DNA of 7,178 nt from Anaerolineae bacterium (GCA_020852775.1 JADZAD010000085.1:1-7178); one strand, 5' to 3'; positions 1 to 6,624 are shown, counted from the first letter of the stretch. Made by a program: numbers and translations. Notes: generated by a model not told the origin, from the sequence alone.

Positions 1-123
1 AAAGTATGCCGGGTTCCAGCGCCCGAACACCCCTCCGCTGTCACTCGTCCGCCCCACCAGCGCTGGCGCTCCTACCAGCAGAATCAGCGCCAGCACCACC
101 GCCAGCACTCGCACACTCTTCAT
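1..123 (-). CDS. Secreted or membrane-anchored protein, N-terminus only (cut by window edge)
   Basis: Only the first 41 codons are visible and the frame stays open to the left edge. The ATG is at 121-123, and a GAGAGGA ribosome-binding stretch lies upstream on the minus strand. The N-terminus is a textbook export signal: a short basic stretch (MKSVR), a hydrophobic core of about 13 residues (residues 6-18, rich in Val, Leu and Ala), then an Ala-Pro-Ala segment that could be a signal peptidase I site. A polar Ser/Gly-rich stretch follows. No lipobox cysteine is seen, so a lipoprotein is unlikely; an uncleaved membrane anchor is the alternative. The gene follows the small membrane protein gene after 40 bases and is probably the third gene of the same transcript. 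The function cannot be judged from this fragment. Confidence 0.7.
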   Translation of the reverse strand, partial: MKSVRVLAVVLALILLVGAPALVGRTSDSGGVFGRWNPAYF

Positions 124-145
124 AGGGAAGTTGTTCCTCTCGGTA

Positions 146-162
146 GCCGGAAGGTTCCCGGC
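146..162 (-). other. Small intergenic hairpin
   Basis: GCCGG at 146-150 pairs with CCGGC at 158-162, and an inner AA/TT pairing leaves one bulged C. It sits directly after the stop codon of the 145-residue membrane protein and before the secreted-protein gene. There is no following U-tract on either strand, so it does not look like an intrinsic terminator. It could be an mRNA processing or stability element, or chance. Confidence 0.25.
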
Positions 163-163
163 G

Positions 164-601
164 CTAGATGGCCAACTGCAGTGCGATTCCGAGCACAAAC
201 AGGCTGCCGAAGGCGCAGACATACAGCCCATTCAGGGCGATCCCTGCGATAGAAACGGCCTTCCGAGCGCCGGGCTGGAACAGACCACCGATTCCCAGGC
301 TGAGGCCCAGGAAAGCGCAGAACACGGTTGCCAGCATCATGACGCTGGAGAGAAGAATCGCCGGGTTCTGCTGGGCCAGCGCCATCGTCTCAGCAGTGGA
401 CAGGCCCTGCATCTCCGGGCTCATACTCAGGGCGGCAGAAAGCGCCAGGCTGCCACACAGCACCAGCAGCGCGAGAAGTCCCAGTACAATCGAGACCAGC
501 CCTAACCACGATCGACGGGCAGTTTCCCTGAACTGTACTTCTTCCCGTGCCGCTTCTGGCATACCCTTTCCGGGCGGTATGCGGTCAGGAGGTTCGCCCA
601 T
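164..601 (-). CDS. Small polytopic membrane protein, family not recognised
   Basis: A 145-residue protein with a charged, presumably cytoplasmic N-terminus (residues 1-31, Pro-, Glu- and Arg-rich) followed by three predicted membrane helices at about residues 32-58, 82-106 and 116-143. The loop between helices 1 and 2 is polar and Met/Gln-rich (about 60-80). A short Gly-Leu-Phe-Gln-Pro-Gly-Ala-Arg-Lys turn joins helices 2 and 3. This layout resembles small DUF4190-like bacterial membrane proteins, but I see no diagnostic motif and do not assign a family. The ATG at 599-601 is supported by an AGAGGAG ribosome-binding site seven bases upstream. The stop of the DUF92 gene lies 23 bases upstream, so the two are very likely in one operon. 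Function unknown. Confidence 0.8.
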   Translation of the reverse strand: MGEPPDRIPPGKGMPEAAREEVQFRETARRSWLGLVSIVLGLLALLVLCGSLALSAALSMSPEMQGLSTAETMALAQQNPAILLSSVMMLATVFCAFLGLSLGIGGLFQPGARKAVSIAGIALNGLYVCAFGSLFVLGIALQLAI

Positions 602-624
602 CAGATGCTCCTCTGAATTTCAGC

Positions 625-1497
625 CTACAGGCTGCCAAGCAGCCACCAGGCCAGCGCACCAACCGCCGCACCGACCAGTGAACTGACAAAGTTGACTGCG
701 TCATTATCGAGCCAGGCCCAGCCGCGCAGGAACACGTTCGGCTGGCCGTTGGGGTCGATACGCTTCTCGGTTTCCTTCTGACGGTAAGGGGAGTAATACA
801 TCGCCTGCGCCGTGGCACCGAGCAGGCTGTCAAAGAGTGACCCTGCCAGGCCACCAGCCAGCGCAACCGGTAGTGTCCACGCCATACCCAGGAAGATCGG
901 CCACCAGGGGGCCTGCCCGCCTGAGAGCGCCGACTGTGCGCTCTCATACGCGGAAAAGAACAACATCGCAGCAAAGCCGATCAGCAGCGCACCCGCCGAG
1001 GTCGCCAGCGTACCCCGGACGGATACCGCGCCGGAGGTGCCTTTCTCCACCAGCTTCCACGTTGTGATCAGTCGCGGCAGATCCCGGCTGAGGACGCCAA
1101 GCTCGGTGGCCCAGGTATCCGCCGTCACCGTCGCCATCGTGGCGATGAATGCCGCCATCACAGCGGGCACAGGGTGGAAGGTGTAGAGCAACGCCAGCAG
1201 CGCCCCTGCCCCCGCATTTGCCAGTGCCTGCCAGAAGTCGCGCCGGTGCCCTTTGTCAAACTTTTCAGCGGCCACCCGGGACTTCTCCGCTTCCCTGAAA
1301 TGAGACAGCAGGCTGGAGGAAACAAAGAACAGGATCAGCAGCAGCCCCCACTCGAGGCCGCCAAAGCCAAAAATCACCGTGCCGACAACCACCGCGCCGG
1401 CAATTCCGCTCAGAGCCAGCGAGCCACGCCGGTGGGCAGCAACCCCGATCATGCCAGAGAGAACCAGGCCAAGGGCAATCTGTACAGGCAGCGACAT
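625..1497 (-). CDS. DUF92 / TMEM19-family integral membrane protein
   Basis: A 290-residue polytopic protein recognised as DUF92 (TMEM19 family) from its conserved blocks: ATVTADTWATELG at residues 122-134, a GTSGAVSVRGT block at 153-163, GSLFDSLLGATAQ at 219-231 and NDAVNFVSSLVGA at 265-277. Hydrophobic helices fill most of the chain; a charged cytoplasmic-type loop is at about 67-88 and another at 233-258. The length is usual for the family. The plant member VTE6 acts as a phytyl-phosphate kinase in prenyl-lipid salvage, but most bacterial members are uncharacterised, so a role in prenyl phosphate metabolism is only a possibility. The ATG at 1495-1497 has a GGAG ribosome-binding site six bases upstream. 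It is the first gene of a minus-strand group of three and is divergent from the MFS gene across 141 bases. Confidence 0.92.
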   Translation of the reverse strand: MSLPVQIALGLVLSGMIGVAAHRRGSLALSGIAGAVVVGTVIFGFGGLEWGLLLILFFVSSSLLSHFREAEKSRVAAEKFDKGHRRDFWQALANAGAGALLALLYTFHPVPAVMAAFIATMATVTADTWATELGVLSRDLPRLITTWKLVEKGTSGAVSVRGTLATSAGALLIGFAAMLFFSAYESAQSALSGGQAPWWPIFLGMAWTLPVALAGGLAGSLFDSLLGATAQAMYYSPYRQKETEKRIDPNGQPNVFLRGWAWLDNDAVNFVSSLVGAAVGALAWWLLGSL

Positions 1498-1569
1498 GAG
1501 GGCTCCGCAGGCGGTTTGAAGTTTGAATACGGTGCGATTCTATCCAGTGCCCGGAAATCATCCAAACAG

Positions 1570-1602
1570 ATGACGCGCCCACTATACAGGCCAGTCTATA
1601 AT
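1570..1602 (+). promoter_or_regulatory. Candidate promoter for the MFS transporter gene
   Basis: A perfect TATAAT hexamer lies at 1597-1602, 36 bases before the MFS start codon, giving a short 5' leader. The nearest minus 35-like hexamer is ATGACG at 1570-1575. It matches TTGACA only partly, and the 21-base spacing is longer than the usual 16-18. The minus 10 call is reasonable; the minus 35 call is weak, so an activator-dependent promoter is possible. Confidence 0.4.
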
Positions 1603-1629
1603 GGATTTTCCTGGACGATCCGTCCAACC

Positions 1630-1634
1630 GGAGG
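1630..1634 (+). promoter_or_regulatory. Ribosome-binding site that fixes the MFS start
   Basis: GGAGG lies four bases before the ATG at 1639. A GTG at 1636-1638, directly before that ATG and in frame, is too close to be used. The site marks the true start and excludes the long open-frame extension that runs back to 1174. Confidence 0.7.
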
Positions 1635-1638
1635 CGTG

Positions 1639-2883
1639 ATGCTGGGCCAACTTATTTCGACTACCCGCCGCTATCCACAACAGTTCTGGGTGCTTGTCGG
1701 AGCGGGATTCATCGACCGCGTTGGCGCGACGATGATGTTCCCCTTCTTTGCGCTCTACATCACCGATCGCTTCCAGATCAGCATGGCGCAGGCCGGAATA
1801 CTGCTGGGGATGTTCTCGATTGCCAGCGCAGTCGGCAACATGATCGGTGGCGCACTGACTGATCGCTTCGGGCGACGTTCGATCGCGCTGTTCGGGCTGA
1901 TCATGAGTGCCATGAGCGCGCTGGCGTTCGGCTTCGCGGATCGCATCGAGTACTTCTACGTGCTGGTGCTGGTCGTCGGTGTGCTGGCGGATGTCGGCCA
2001 TCCGGCGCAACAGGCGATGGTCGCCGACCTGCTCCCTGAGGAACAGCATGCCGAGGGTTTTGGCATCATGCGCGTGGTGATGAATCTCGCCTGGGTGATT
2101 GGCCCCAGTATCGGCGGACTGCTCGTTGCCCGCTCATTCCTGATCGTGTTCATCGCCGATGCCCTCCTGAGCAGCATTACGGCACTGATCGTCTACCTGT
2201 ACATCCGTGAGACGCACCAGGCGCCCAGCAGCGAGGGCACACGCGTAGAGAGCATACTCCGGACGCTGGCAGGCTATGGTACGGTCACCCGGGACAGGCT
2301 GTATATGGCCTTTCTGCTGATCACCCTCCTGATGACGCTCGTCTACGGGCAGATGTACAACATGCTGTCCGTCTATCTGCGCGACGTACACGGCCTTGCG
2401 GCACAGGGCTACGGCCTGCTGATGAGCCTGAACGCGATGACCGTCGTTCTGACTCAGTTCAGCGTGACCCGTCAGACGAACCGCCGTCCGCCGCTGGTAA
2501 TGATGGCGCTCGGCGCGCTGCTGTATGCGCTCGGGTTTGGCATGTACGGGGTCGTGACCGGCTTCGCGCTTTTTCTGCTGGCGATGCTCATCATCACACT
2601 CGGCGAGATGGTGGTGGTGCCGGTGGGGCAGGCGATCGTCACGCGCTTCTCCCCGCAGGACATGCGCGGGCGCTACCTGGCGATGTACGGGCTGACGTGG
2701 ACGCTCTCCTCAGCGGTCGGGCCGGGCGCGGCAGGCTACATCATGGATACGTACAACCCCGCGCTGCTGTGGATCATCGGCGCGGGCATCTGCGTGATTG
2801 CGGGGGCAGGCTTCTATGCCCTGCACCTCACCACTCGTACCGGTGTTGATGCGCTGACAGAAACCGGAGAAGCCCGGGCGTGA
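1639..2883 (+). CDS. Major facilitator superfamily (MFS) transporter, DHA1-like drug/H+ antiporter type
   Basis: A 414-residue, 12-helix transporter of normal MFS length. Helices run at about residues 16-41, 50-73, 81-100, 105-125, 141-163, 166-188, 219-239, 255-275, 283-303, 306-333, 345-368 and 375-397. MFS motif A is clear in the loop between helices 2 and 3 (GGALTDRFGRRS, 70-81). Helix 5 carries the motif C pattern typical of drug/proton antiporters (WVIGPSIGG, 152-160). A long loop at about 190-218 separates the two six-helix halves. The likely role is proton-coupled efflux of a small molecule across the cytoplasmic membrane; the substrate cannot be read from sequence. It is the only plus-strand gene here, has its own promoter region and converges on the GT-C-like gene, so it is probably transcribed alone. 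The frame is open back to 1174, but that part overlaps DUF92 on the other strand and lacks MFS features. Confidence 0.93.
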   Translation: MLGQLISTTRRYPQQFWVLVGAGFIDRVGATMMFPFFALYITDRFQISMAQAGILLGMFSIASAVGNMIGGALTDRFGRRSIALFGLIMSAMSALAFGFADRIEYFYVLVLVVGVLADVGHPAQQAMVADLLPEEQHAEGFGIMRVVMNLAWVIGPSIGGLLVARSFLIVFIADALLSSITALIVYLYIRETHQAPSSEGTRVESILRTLAGYGTVTRDRLYMAFLLITLLMTLVYGQMYNMLSVYLRDVHGLAAQGYGLLMSLNAMTVVLTQFSVTRQTNRRPPLVMMALGALLYALGFGMYGVVTGFALFLLAMLIITLGEMVVVPVGQAIVTRFSPQDMRGRYLAMYGLTWTLSSAVGPGAAGYIMDTYNPALLWIIGAGICVIAGAGFYALHLTTRTGVDALTETGEARA

Positions 2884-2889
2884 TGGCAG

Positions 2890-2906
2890 GAGCAGCATCC
2901 CTGCTC
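2890..2906. terminator. Small hairpin between convergent genes, possible weak bidirectional terminator
   Basis: GAGCAG at 2890-2895 pairs perfectly with CTGCTC at 2901-2906 around a five-base loop. It fills most of the 21-base gap between the convergent stop codons and overlaps two bases of the stop codon of the GT-C-like gene. The position suits a shared terminator, but neither side has a T-tract, so termination here would be weak or Rho-dependent. Confidence 0.3.
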
Positions 2907-4719
2907 AGTACAGAAGTTCCCGGGCGGGGGTGCTGAGTTCCGCATCGGTGACCAGGCCGGGGTTTCCGCAGATTTCGTGTTCGGGGCTCGGCGGCGCATA
3001 CTCCTCCGGGAGGCACTCCACGGCGCTGGCACGCACGGACAGTGCGTCGGGATCATCACCCGGATAGGTTTCCAGCTGGAGGAATAGTACCCGGTCATAA
3101 GGGTGCTTGCCGTTCAGGATGACGCCGTCCTCCTCAAAGACGATCTCGCTGTTGACCTGCGCCGACCTGCCGATATTCTCCACGATAAGGCTCGGATCAT
3201 GGTACAGGATGCGCCCCATCGGGGTGATAAACCCGGTGCCGCGCAGGGCTGCAGGCAGCGGTGAGCCATCATCCGGCACCAGCAGCACCATGACTGTCCC
3301 CGGTTCAAGCCCGGGCGCGGCATCCATCACTGCCCGCCAGATGTTAGCCTTGAAGCGCCAGTCAGCATCCCAGCGTTGCATCGTCACCACCTGCCACAGG
3401 ATGGACAGGCCGGCCAGCAGCGAAACGATCCCCCAGGCGGCCGCGCGACCGGAAAGCCTGTGGGGGAGCTTCAGTTTCAGGCGCTGTGGAGCATCTTCAA
3501 ACAGAAACTGGCAGACTGCGAAGACCAGGGCCGCCAGGGCGATGGCAAATCCCAGTGACGGGGGGTAGTGCGCCCGGTTCTGGAAGTAATCAGTGGTCGC
3601 AGGTGCAGTATAGACAATAGGCATCAGCACATAGGCAAGGGCTGCGATTGCCAGCCCTCCCACAATCAGCACGAAATAAGCATGATAGGGCATCCGATGA
3701 TGATAGTCTGCCGGGGCAGCGGGCTGCTTGCGCCTTTGAAACAGCATCAGCCCCCACCCCACCAGCAGCGGCACCACGACGGAAAGCACGGTCAGCGTGA
3801 GCGGAATTGTCCGCGCAGCGGGGCTGCCCAGCGCAACCGCGGGGCGTACCCGGCGCAGCACCCAGCCCCATGCCTCCCATGCCCCCAGGCTGAACCAGTT
3901 GGTGTAATCACGCAGCAGGTCGAGTGGTGCGTAGCTGGGCCGGCCGCCGCCGAAGGTGTATCCGTGAAGATCAGTGAACCAGTCCATACCCACACGGTAC
4001 AGGGCCACCACCGCGAGGCCTGACCACCATGTGACTGCTACCATAATCCGGTACTGGTTGAGTCCGGGTGCAGGGTAAACAAAGAGCACAAGCGGAACGA
4101 CCACCATCACCAGAATGAGCTGCTCATAGCTGAGTAGACTCACCACCAGTGCCACGATAATCCCACCCGTAAGCCAGATATCCAGCCGTTCACGCTCTGA
4201 TAATCTCAGCATGAAGGCCAGGGCTATCAGGAAGAATGAAATCGCGGCAGCATGACCGGACATCCCGAGGATCGTCCTGGTTGGATCGGCTGGATAGACA
4301 AGCAGCAGCAGTGCAGCACTGCCGGCGAGCCAGTAATGCCCCGCCAACAGTCTCCTGAGGATATGCCAGTAGAGCAGTGCATTAATCCAGTGAATCACAG
4401 GCATCAGCCACAAATAGGAATGGAAATGGAACTCGAAGACTTTGAATGCCAACCCCATGTAGGCATGATGGAGAGTACGTGGCGGATTGAATGAGAAATC
4501 GAGTATTCCGCCAATCTGGTTCCCATACGGCGAGACGGCGTACCAGAAGTTCATCTCCTCGTCGATCGGGCCGCGGTAGGGCAGCATCAACCGGTAGCTG
4601 ACCAGTGACACCAGCAGCAGGAAAGCAGCAAAGAGGATATCCACGAGGCTGATCTGGCGGAGCCACGCGACGATCCGTGAAGGTATACGGGGTACGGTGC
4701 GGTTCACACTCACTGACAC
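2905..4719 (-). CDS. Large polytopic membrane protein, GT-C glycosyltransferase-like
   Basis: A 604-residue protein with a basic N-terminus and about eleven membrane helices (roughly 26-45, 101-121, 128-144, 152-172, 181-196, 198-216, 224-241, 305-325, 344-368, 383-406 and 426-445). A soluble C-terminal part of about 155 residues follows. Directly after helix 1 lies an acidic motif (Ile-Asp-Glu-Glu, 52-55). GT-C enzymes, which use lipid-linked sugars on the outer face of the membrane, usually carry such acidic residues in the first external loop. Fold and length therefore suggest a sugar transferase or related cell-envelope protein, but I recognise no specific family and the activity is an inference. 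The start is a GTG at 4717-4719, backed by an AGGAAAGAG site. The pterin dehydratase-like gene ends 48 bases upstream, so co-transcription is plausible though the functions look unrelated. The C-terminal tail has two cysteines (569 and 584) that could form a disulfide if external. Confidence 0.75.
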   Translation of the reverse strand: MSVSVNRTVPRIPSRIVAWLRQISLVDILFAAFLLLVSLVSYRLMLPYRGPIDEEMNFWYAVSPYGNQIGGILDFSFNPPRTLHHAYMGLAFKVFEFHFHSYLWLMPVIHWINALLYWHILRRLLAGHYWLAGSAALLLLVYPADPTRTILGMSGHAAAISFFLIALAFMLRLSERERLDIWLTGGIIVALVVSLLSYEQLILVMVVVPLVLFVYPAPGLNQYRIMVAVTWWSGLAVVALYRVGMDWFTDLHGYTFGGGRPSYAPLDLLRDYTNWFSLGAWEAWGWVLRRVRPAVALGSPAARTIPLTLTVLSVVVPLLVGWGLMLFQRRKQPAAPADYHHRMPYHAYFVLIVGGLAIAALAYVLMPIVYTAPATTDYFQNRAHYPPSLGFAIALAALVFAVCQFLFEDAPQRLKLKLPHRLSGRAAAWGIVSLLAGLSILWQVVTMQRWDADWRFKANIWRAVMDAAPGLEPGTVMVLLVPDDGSPLPAALRGTGFITPMGRILYHDPSLIVENIGRSAQVNSEIVFEEDGVILNGKHPYDRVLFLQLETYPGDDPDALSVRASAVECLPEEYAPPSPEHEICGNPGLVTDAELSTPARELLY

Positions 4720-4720
4720 G

Positions 4721-4729
4721 CTCTTTCCT
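4721..4729 (-). promoter_or_regulatory. Ribosome-binding site for the GTG start of the GT-C-like gene
   Basis: On the minus strand AGGAAAGAG precedes the GTG at 4719, with the AGGA core six bases from it. Two further in-frame GTG codons follow within 12 bases (codons 3 and 5). The spacing favours the first. Confidence 0.55.
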
Positions 4730-4767
4730 GCGGACCTGACAATGGATACTTTGCGCCGGAATTGCAG

Positions 4768-5250
4768 TCACTCATCCGGCTCGACTGGCCCCACGCCATC
4801 TGCCAGTGCCCGGAACCATCCGCGTCGCATCAGCCCACGATAACGCGCATCGAGCTTTGCCGCCATGATGAAGTCGTTAATGGTGAGGTTGTTGATCGCG
4901 TAGGTTGTAAAGCGCACGATAAGCACGCGCTTGCGGTAGCTGAAGGCGGGATGGTGGTTCTCGCGCCCGGTGAGCCGATCAAGCAGGCGCAGCAGCACGA
5001 TCATCTGTCCGAACTCACCGAACGGGTAGGCCCGCTCGATGAGTCTGACGCCGCCCACCTCCACGATGCGCCATCCGTCGATCTGCTGCCGGCATGCCTC
5101 AGTCTCCGCCTCCGAAAGCGGCGGGGTTCGCGGTGAGATCACCTTACAGCGCCGCAGAGCGAGGGACTGCGACTCAGCAAGCTGAGAACTGGCGGCTGGA
5201 GACCGCAGACTTATTTCATCGCCCAGCGATGAAGGCATCGACGTATTCAC
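4768..5250 (-). CDS. Pterin-4a-carbinolamine dehydratase-like protein (PCD/DcoH family), variant active site
   Basis: The family is recognised from PLSEAE (44-49), a DGW at 58-60, the central HHP motif (99-101) and the NLTINDFIMAAKLD block (121-134). Canonical members dehydrate 4a-hydroxytetrahydrobiopterin so that the pterin cofactor of aromatic amino acid hydroxylases can be recycled; some bacterial members serve other roles. Aligned by eye, the conserved Thr-His after the second beta strand is Thr-Tyr here (Tyr117). The aromatic residue usually six places after HHP is Lys106. Two of three catalytic histidines remain, so activity is uncertain. The start is unclear. A GTG at 5248-5250 gives 160 residues and overlaps the upstream MBL gene by 35 bases; an ATG lies four codons later. 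A GTG at 5140-5142 (residue 37) gives about 124 residues and a typical PCD N-terminus, but neither GTG has a good ribosome-binding site. The residues before 37 look low in information. Confidence 0.8.
   Translation of the reverse strand: MNTSMPSSLGDEISLRSPAASSQLAESQSLALRRCKVISPRTPPLSEAETEACRQQIDGWRIVEVGGVRLIERAYPFGEFGQMIVLLRLLDRLTGRENHHPAFSYRKRVLIVRFTTYAINNLTINDFIMAAKLDARYRGLMRRGWFRALADGVGPVEPDE
5173..5186. repeat. Short perfect inverted repeat near the MBL/PCD junction
   Basis: CTCAGC at 5173-5178 and GCTGAG at 5181-5186 form a perfect six-base dyad with two bases between them (as RNA, five pairs with a four-base loop). It lies just after the MBL stop codon and inside the extra N-terminal codons of the long version of the PCD-like gene. 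If the shorter PCD start is right, this is a hairpin in a 73-base spacer. No U-tract follows. Confidence 0.3.
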
Positions 5251-6070
5251 TCAACCCGGCTTCTTCTTCGTCCGGCAGCGCCGCCAGCAGCGCGGCCAGC
5301 GACGCCGCGTGGTCACCCTCCATGCGCGCCACCGTGTCGCCAATCGTCCGCAGGAATCCCGCGTACTCCTCGAATTCCACCCGCGACATCACCTTCTCGT
5401 TATGGCCCTCGATATAGTATTCGGCATCGAAAGCCAGCAGCCGGTCAAGCAGCGGATAAAGCTTCGCGGTGGTGTAGTACGGTGGGTCAGCGTACAGGCA
5501 CAGATAGACACAGTCACTGAGAAAGACGACCTTATCCTCCGGGACGATCATCACCGAGGAATCGACAGCGTGATCCCCCCCGATGTGCTCGATGCGACAG
5601 GACACATCACCGAGTTCAATCGTCAGCGCGCCCTCATAGACGATCTCCGGCAGGCGGATGTGCCGTAGTGCCGGGTCTGGCATCTCAGCCTTGAGCATCG
5701 TGCTGCAGAAGTCAATCTCCAGCCCATCCGCCACGCGCTGGTCGAGCGCGGCATCGCTCCAGTCATAGCGCGCCTGTGTACGGATCTCCATCGCTGTCAG
5801 CCGGTGCGCGATCTGCGGGGCGCCCACCCGCTCCGCGCCAAAGATGTGATCCCAGTGCCAGTGCGTCAGCCCGACGAGGCGCGGTGCGGCCAGCCCCAGC
5901 CGTTGAAGCTCCGTGAGAAACAGGTCGGCATGGGCCGATGACGCGCCTGCATCGAGCATCAGGGTGCCCCCCTGCCCGGCCACCGCCGCCAGCGCCGGGC
6001 GATCGGTGCGTGAATCCGGCGGGAGCCAGTACACATGCTCTGTGATACGTTTCAGGGTGAAATCAGGCAT
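5216..6070 (-). CDS. MBL-fold metallohydrolase
   Basis: A 284-residue protein with the full set of metal ligands of the metallo-beta-lactamase fold: THWHWDH at 69-75 (His70, His72, Asp74, His75), His167 in GGDHAVDSS, Asp186 in FLSDC and His223 in YIEGHNE. The N-terminal half shows the expected strand pattern ending in LMLDAG (37-42). It should be a cytoplasmic two-metal (usually zinc) hydrolase, since no signal peptide is present. The superfamily covers thioesters, lactones, phosphoesters and more, and the substrate cannot be read here. The residues after Asp186 (VYLCLYADPPYYTTAKLYP, 188-206) are aromatic-rich and may line the substrate pocket. The ATG at 6068-6070 has an AAAAAGGA ribosome-binding site nine bases away. 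The gene lies 42 bases after the four-helix membrane protein and reaches or overlaps the PCD-like gene, suggesting translational coupling. Confidence 0.92.
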   Translation of the reverse strand: MPDFTLKRITEHVYWLPPDSRTDRPALAAVAGQGGTLMLDAGASSAHADLFLTELQRLGLAAPRLVGLTHWHWDHIFGAERVGAPQIAHRLTAMEIRTQARYDWSDAALDQRVADGLEIDFCSTMLKAEMPDPALRHIRLPEIVYEGALTIELGDVSCRIEHIGGDHAVDSSVMIVPEDKVVFLSDCVYLCLYADPPYYTTAKLYPLLDRLLAFDAEYYIEGHNEKVMSRVEFEEYAGFLRTIGDTVARMEGDHAASLAALLAALPDEEEAGLSEYVDAFIAGR

Positions 6071-6112
6071 GGTGGTTTATCCTTTTTCAGCAGAGCAGCG
6101 TGAGAAACAAAG

Positions 6113-6568
6113 TCAGTTATTGATCACGTCCCGCAGGAGCAGTATCCCACCGACCCCGACGGCGATCAGCGCCAGAATATTGGCTGCCAGCGATGCCACC
6201 ACCAGCGTCCACGGCCACCCCTCTGGCTCAATCGCACCGGAGGCCAGCCCGGTGGCAACTGCCAGCGCTTGCCCGCCCACCAGCAGCACCACCGCGGCGG
6301 CCAGCCCTCCGGCGATCAGCCCCCGGCGTGACCGGGCGCGCAGCGCTGCCCAGATCAGCAGGCCACCGCCCAGCAAGGCTGCCGGGAACAATTCCGCAGG
6401 CATGAAATAGTCGAAATTGAAACGCCCGCCCTGTATCAGGCGCGCCGCGGAAAAGAACACAGGAGCGATCAGCGGGAGCCAGGCCAGTAGGGTGCCGAAC
6501 AGGGCCAGACCTTTTGTCAGCCCATCCCGCTTGCCATGTAGCTGATTTGATAGCGATTGAGCATCCAT
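6113..6568 (-). CDS. Four-helix membrane protein, family not recognised
   Basis: About 151 residues from the chosen ATG at 6566-6568, with a polar, basic N-terminus and four predicted helices at roughly 19-44, 55-75, 82-107 and 116-146. A conspicuous Phe-Asn-Phe-Asp-Tyr-Phe-Met-Pro-Ala-Glu-Leu-Phe-Pro stretch (50-62) joins helices 1 and 2. I believe I have seen similar stretches in unnamed membrane proteins of several Gram-positive and Chloroflexota bacteria, but I cannot name a family. The start is uncertain. An in-frame ATG at 6596-6598 adds ten residues; its AGGGG ribosome-binding site lies only one to two bases upstream. The frame is open to 6688, but that extension would overlap the end of the tryptophan dioxygenase gene and is Arg/Gly-rich and uninformative. 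It lies between the dioxygenase and MBL genes on the same strand, so it is probably in their operon. Confidence 0.72.
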   Translation of the reverse strand: MDAQSLSNQLHGKRDGLTKGLALFGTLLAWLPLIAPVFFSAARLIQGGRFNFDYFMPAELFPAALLGGGLLIWAALRARSRRGLIAGGLAAAVVLLVGGQALAVATGLASGAIEPEGWPWTLVVASLAANILALIAVGVGGILLLRDVINN

Positions 6569-6624
6569 GCGGCCGCCATTTCCCGCAGATATAACCATTC
6601 CCCTGACACCAGTATATGCTCGGT

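Larger units (their letters stand above)
1498..1638. promoter_or_regulatory. Divergent intergenic region between the DUF92 and MFS genes
   Basis: This 141-base spacer separates genes transcribed away from each other and should hold promoters for both. It is visibly more AT-rich than the flanking genes, especially at 1540-1615. A good minus 10 box for the plus strand is present (separate entry). For the minus strand, TATAGT (complement of 1581-1586) is a possible minus 10 box, but no clear minus 35 partner is visible at the right spacing. Open frames cross this spacer on both strands, but they show no recognisable protein. Confidence 0.55.

Noticed and set aside
131..686. Overlapping plus-strand open frames of 124 and 172 codons
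   Set aside because: They are antisense to the 145-residue membrane protein and the end of DUF92, have biased Arg/Gln/Ser composition, and show no family motif.
1583..1602. Possible palindromic operator around TATACAGGCCAGTCTATA
   Set aside because: The outer TATA blocks mirror each other but the inner bases do not pair symmetrically, so it is not a convincing dyad.
1174..1638. Open frame extending the MFS protein by 155 residues at its N-terminus
   Set aside because: It runs antisense to DUF92, is Gln/Arg-rich without MFS features, and a GGAGG site fixes the start at 1639.
1582..2049. Minus-strand open frame of 155 codons
   Set aside because: It is antisense to the clear MFS gene and rich in His, Gln, Arg and Glu as expected of a shadow frame.
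3107..4494. Several plus-strand open frames (3107-3568, 3568-4023, 4252-4494)
   Set aside because: All lie antisense to the 604-residue membrane protein, whose helices and start signal are convincing; none has a recognisable domain.
5913..6410. Plus-strand open frame of 165 codons
   Set aside because: It crosses the MBL start and the four-helix membrane gene in antisense and is Ser/Ala/Pro-rich without motifs.
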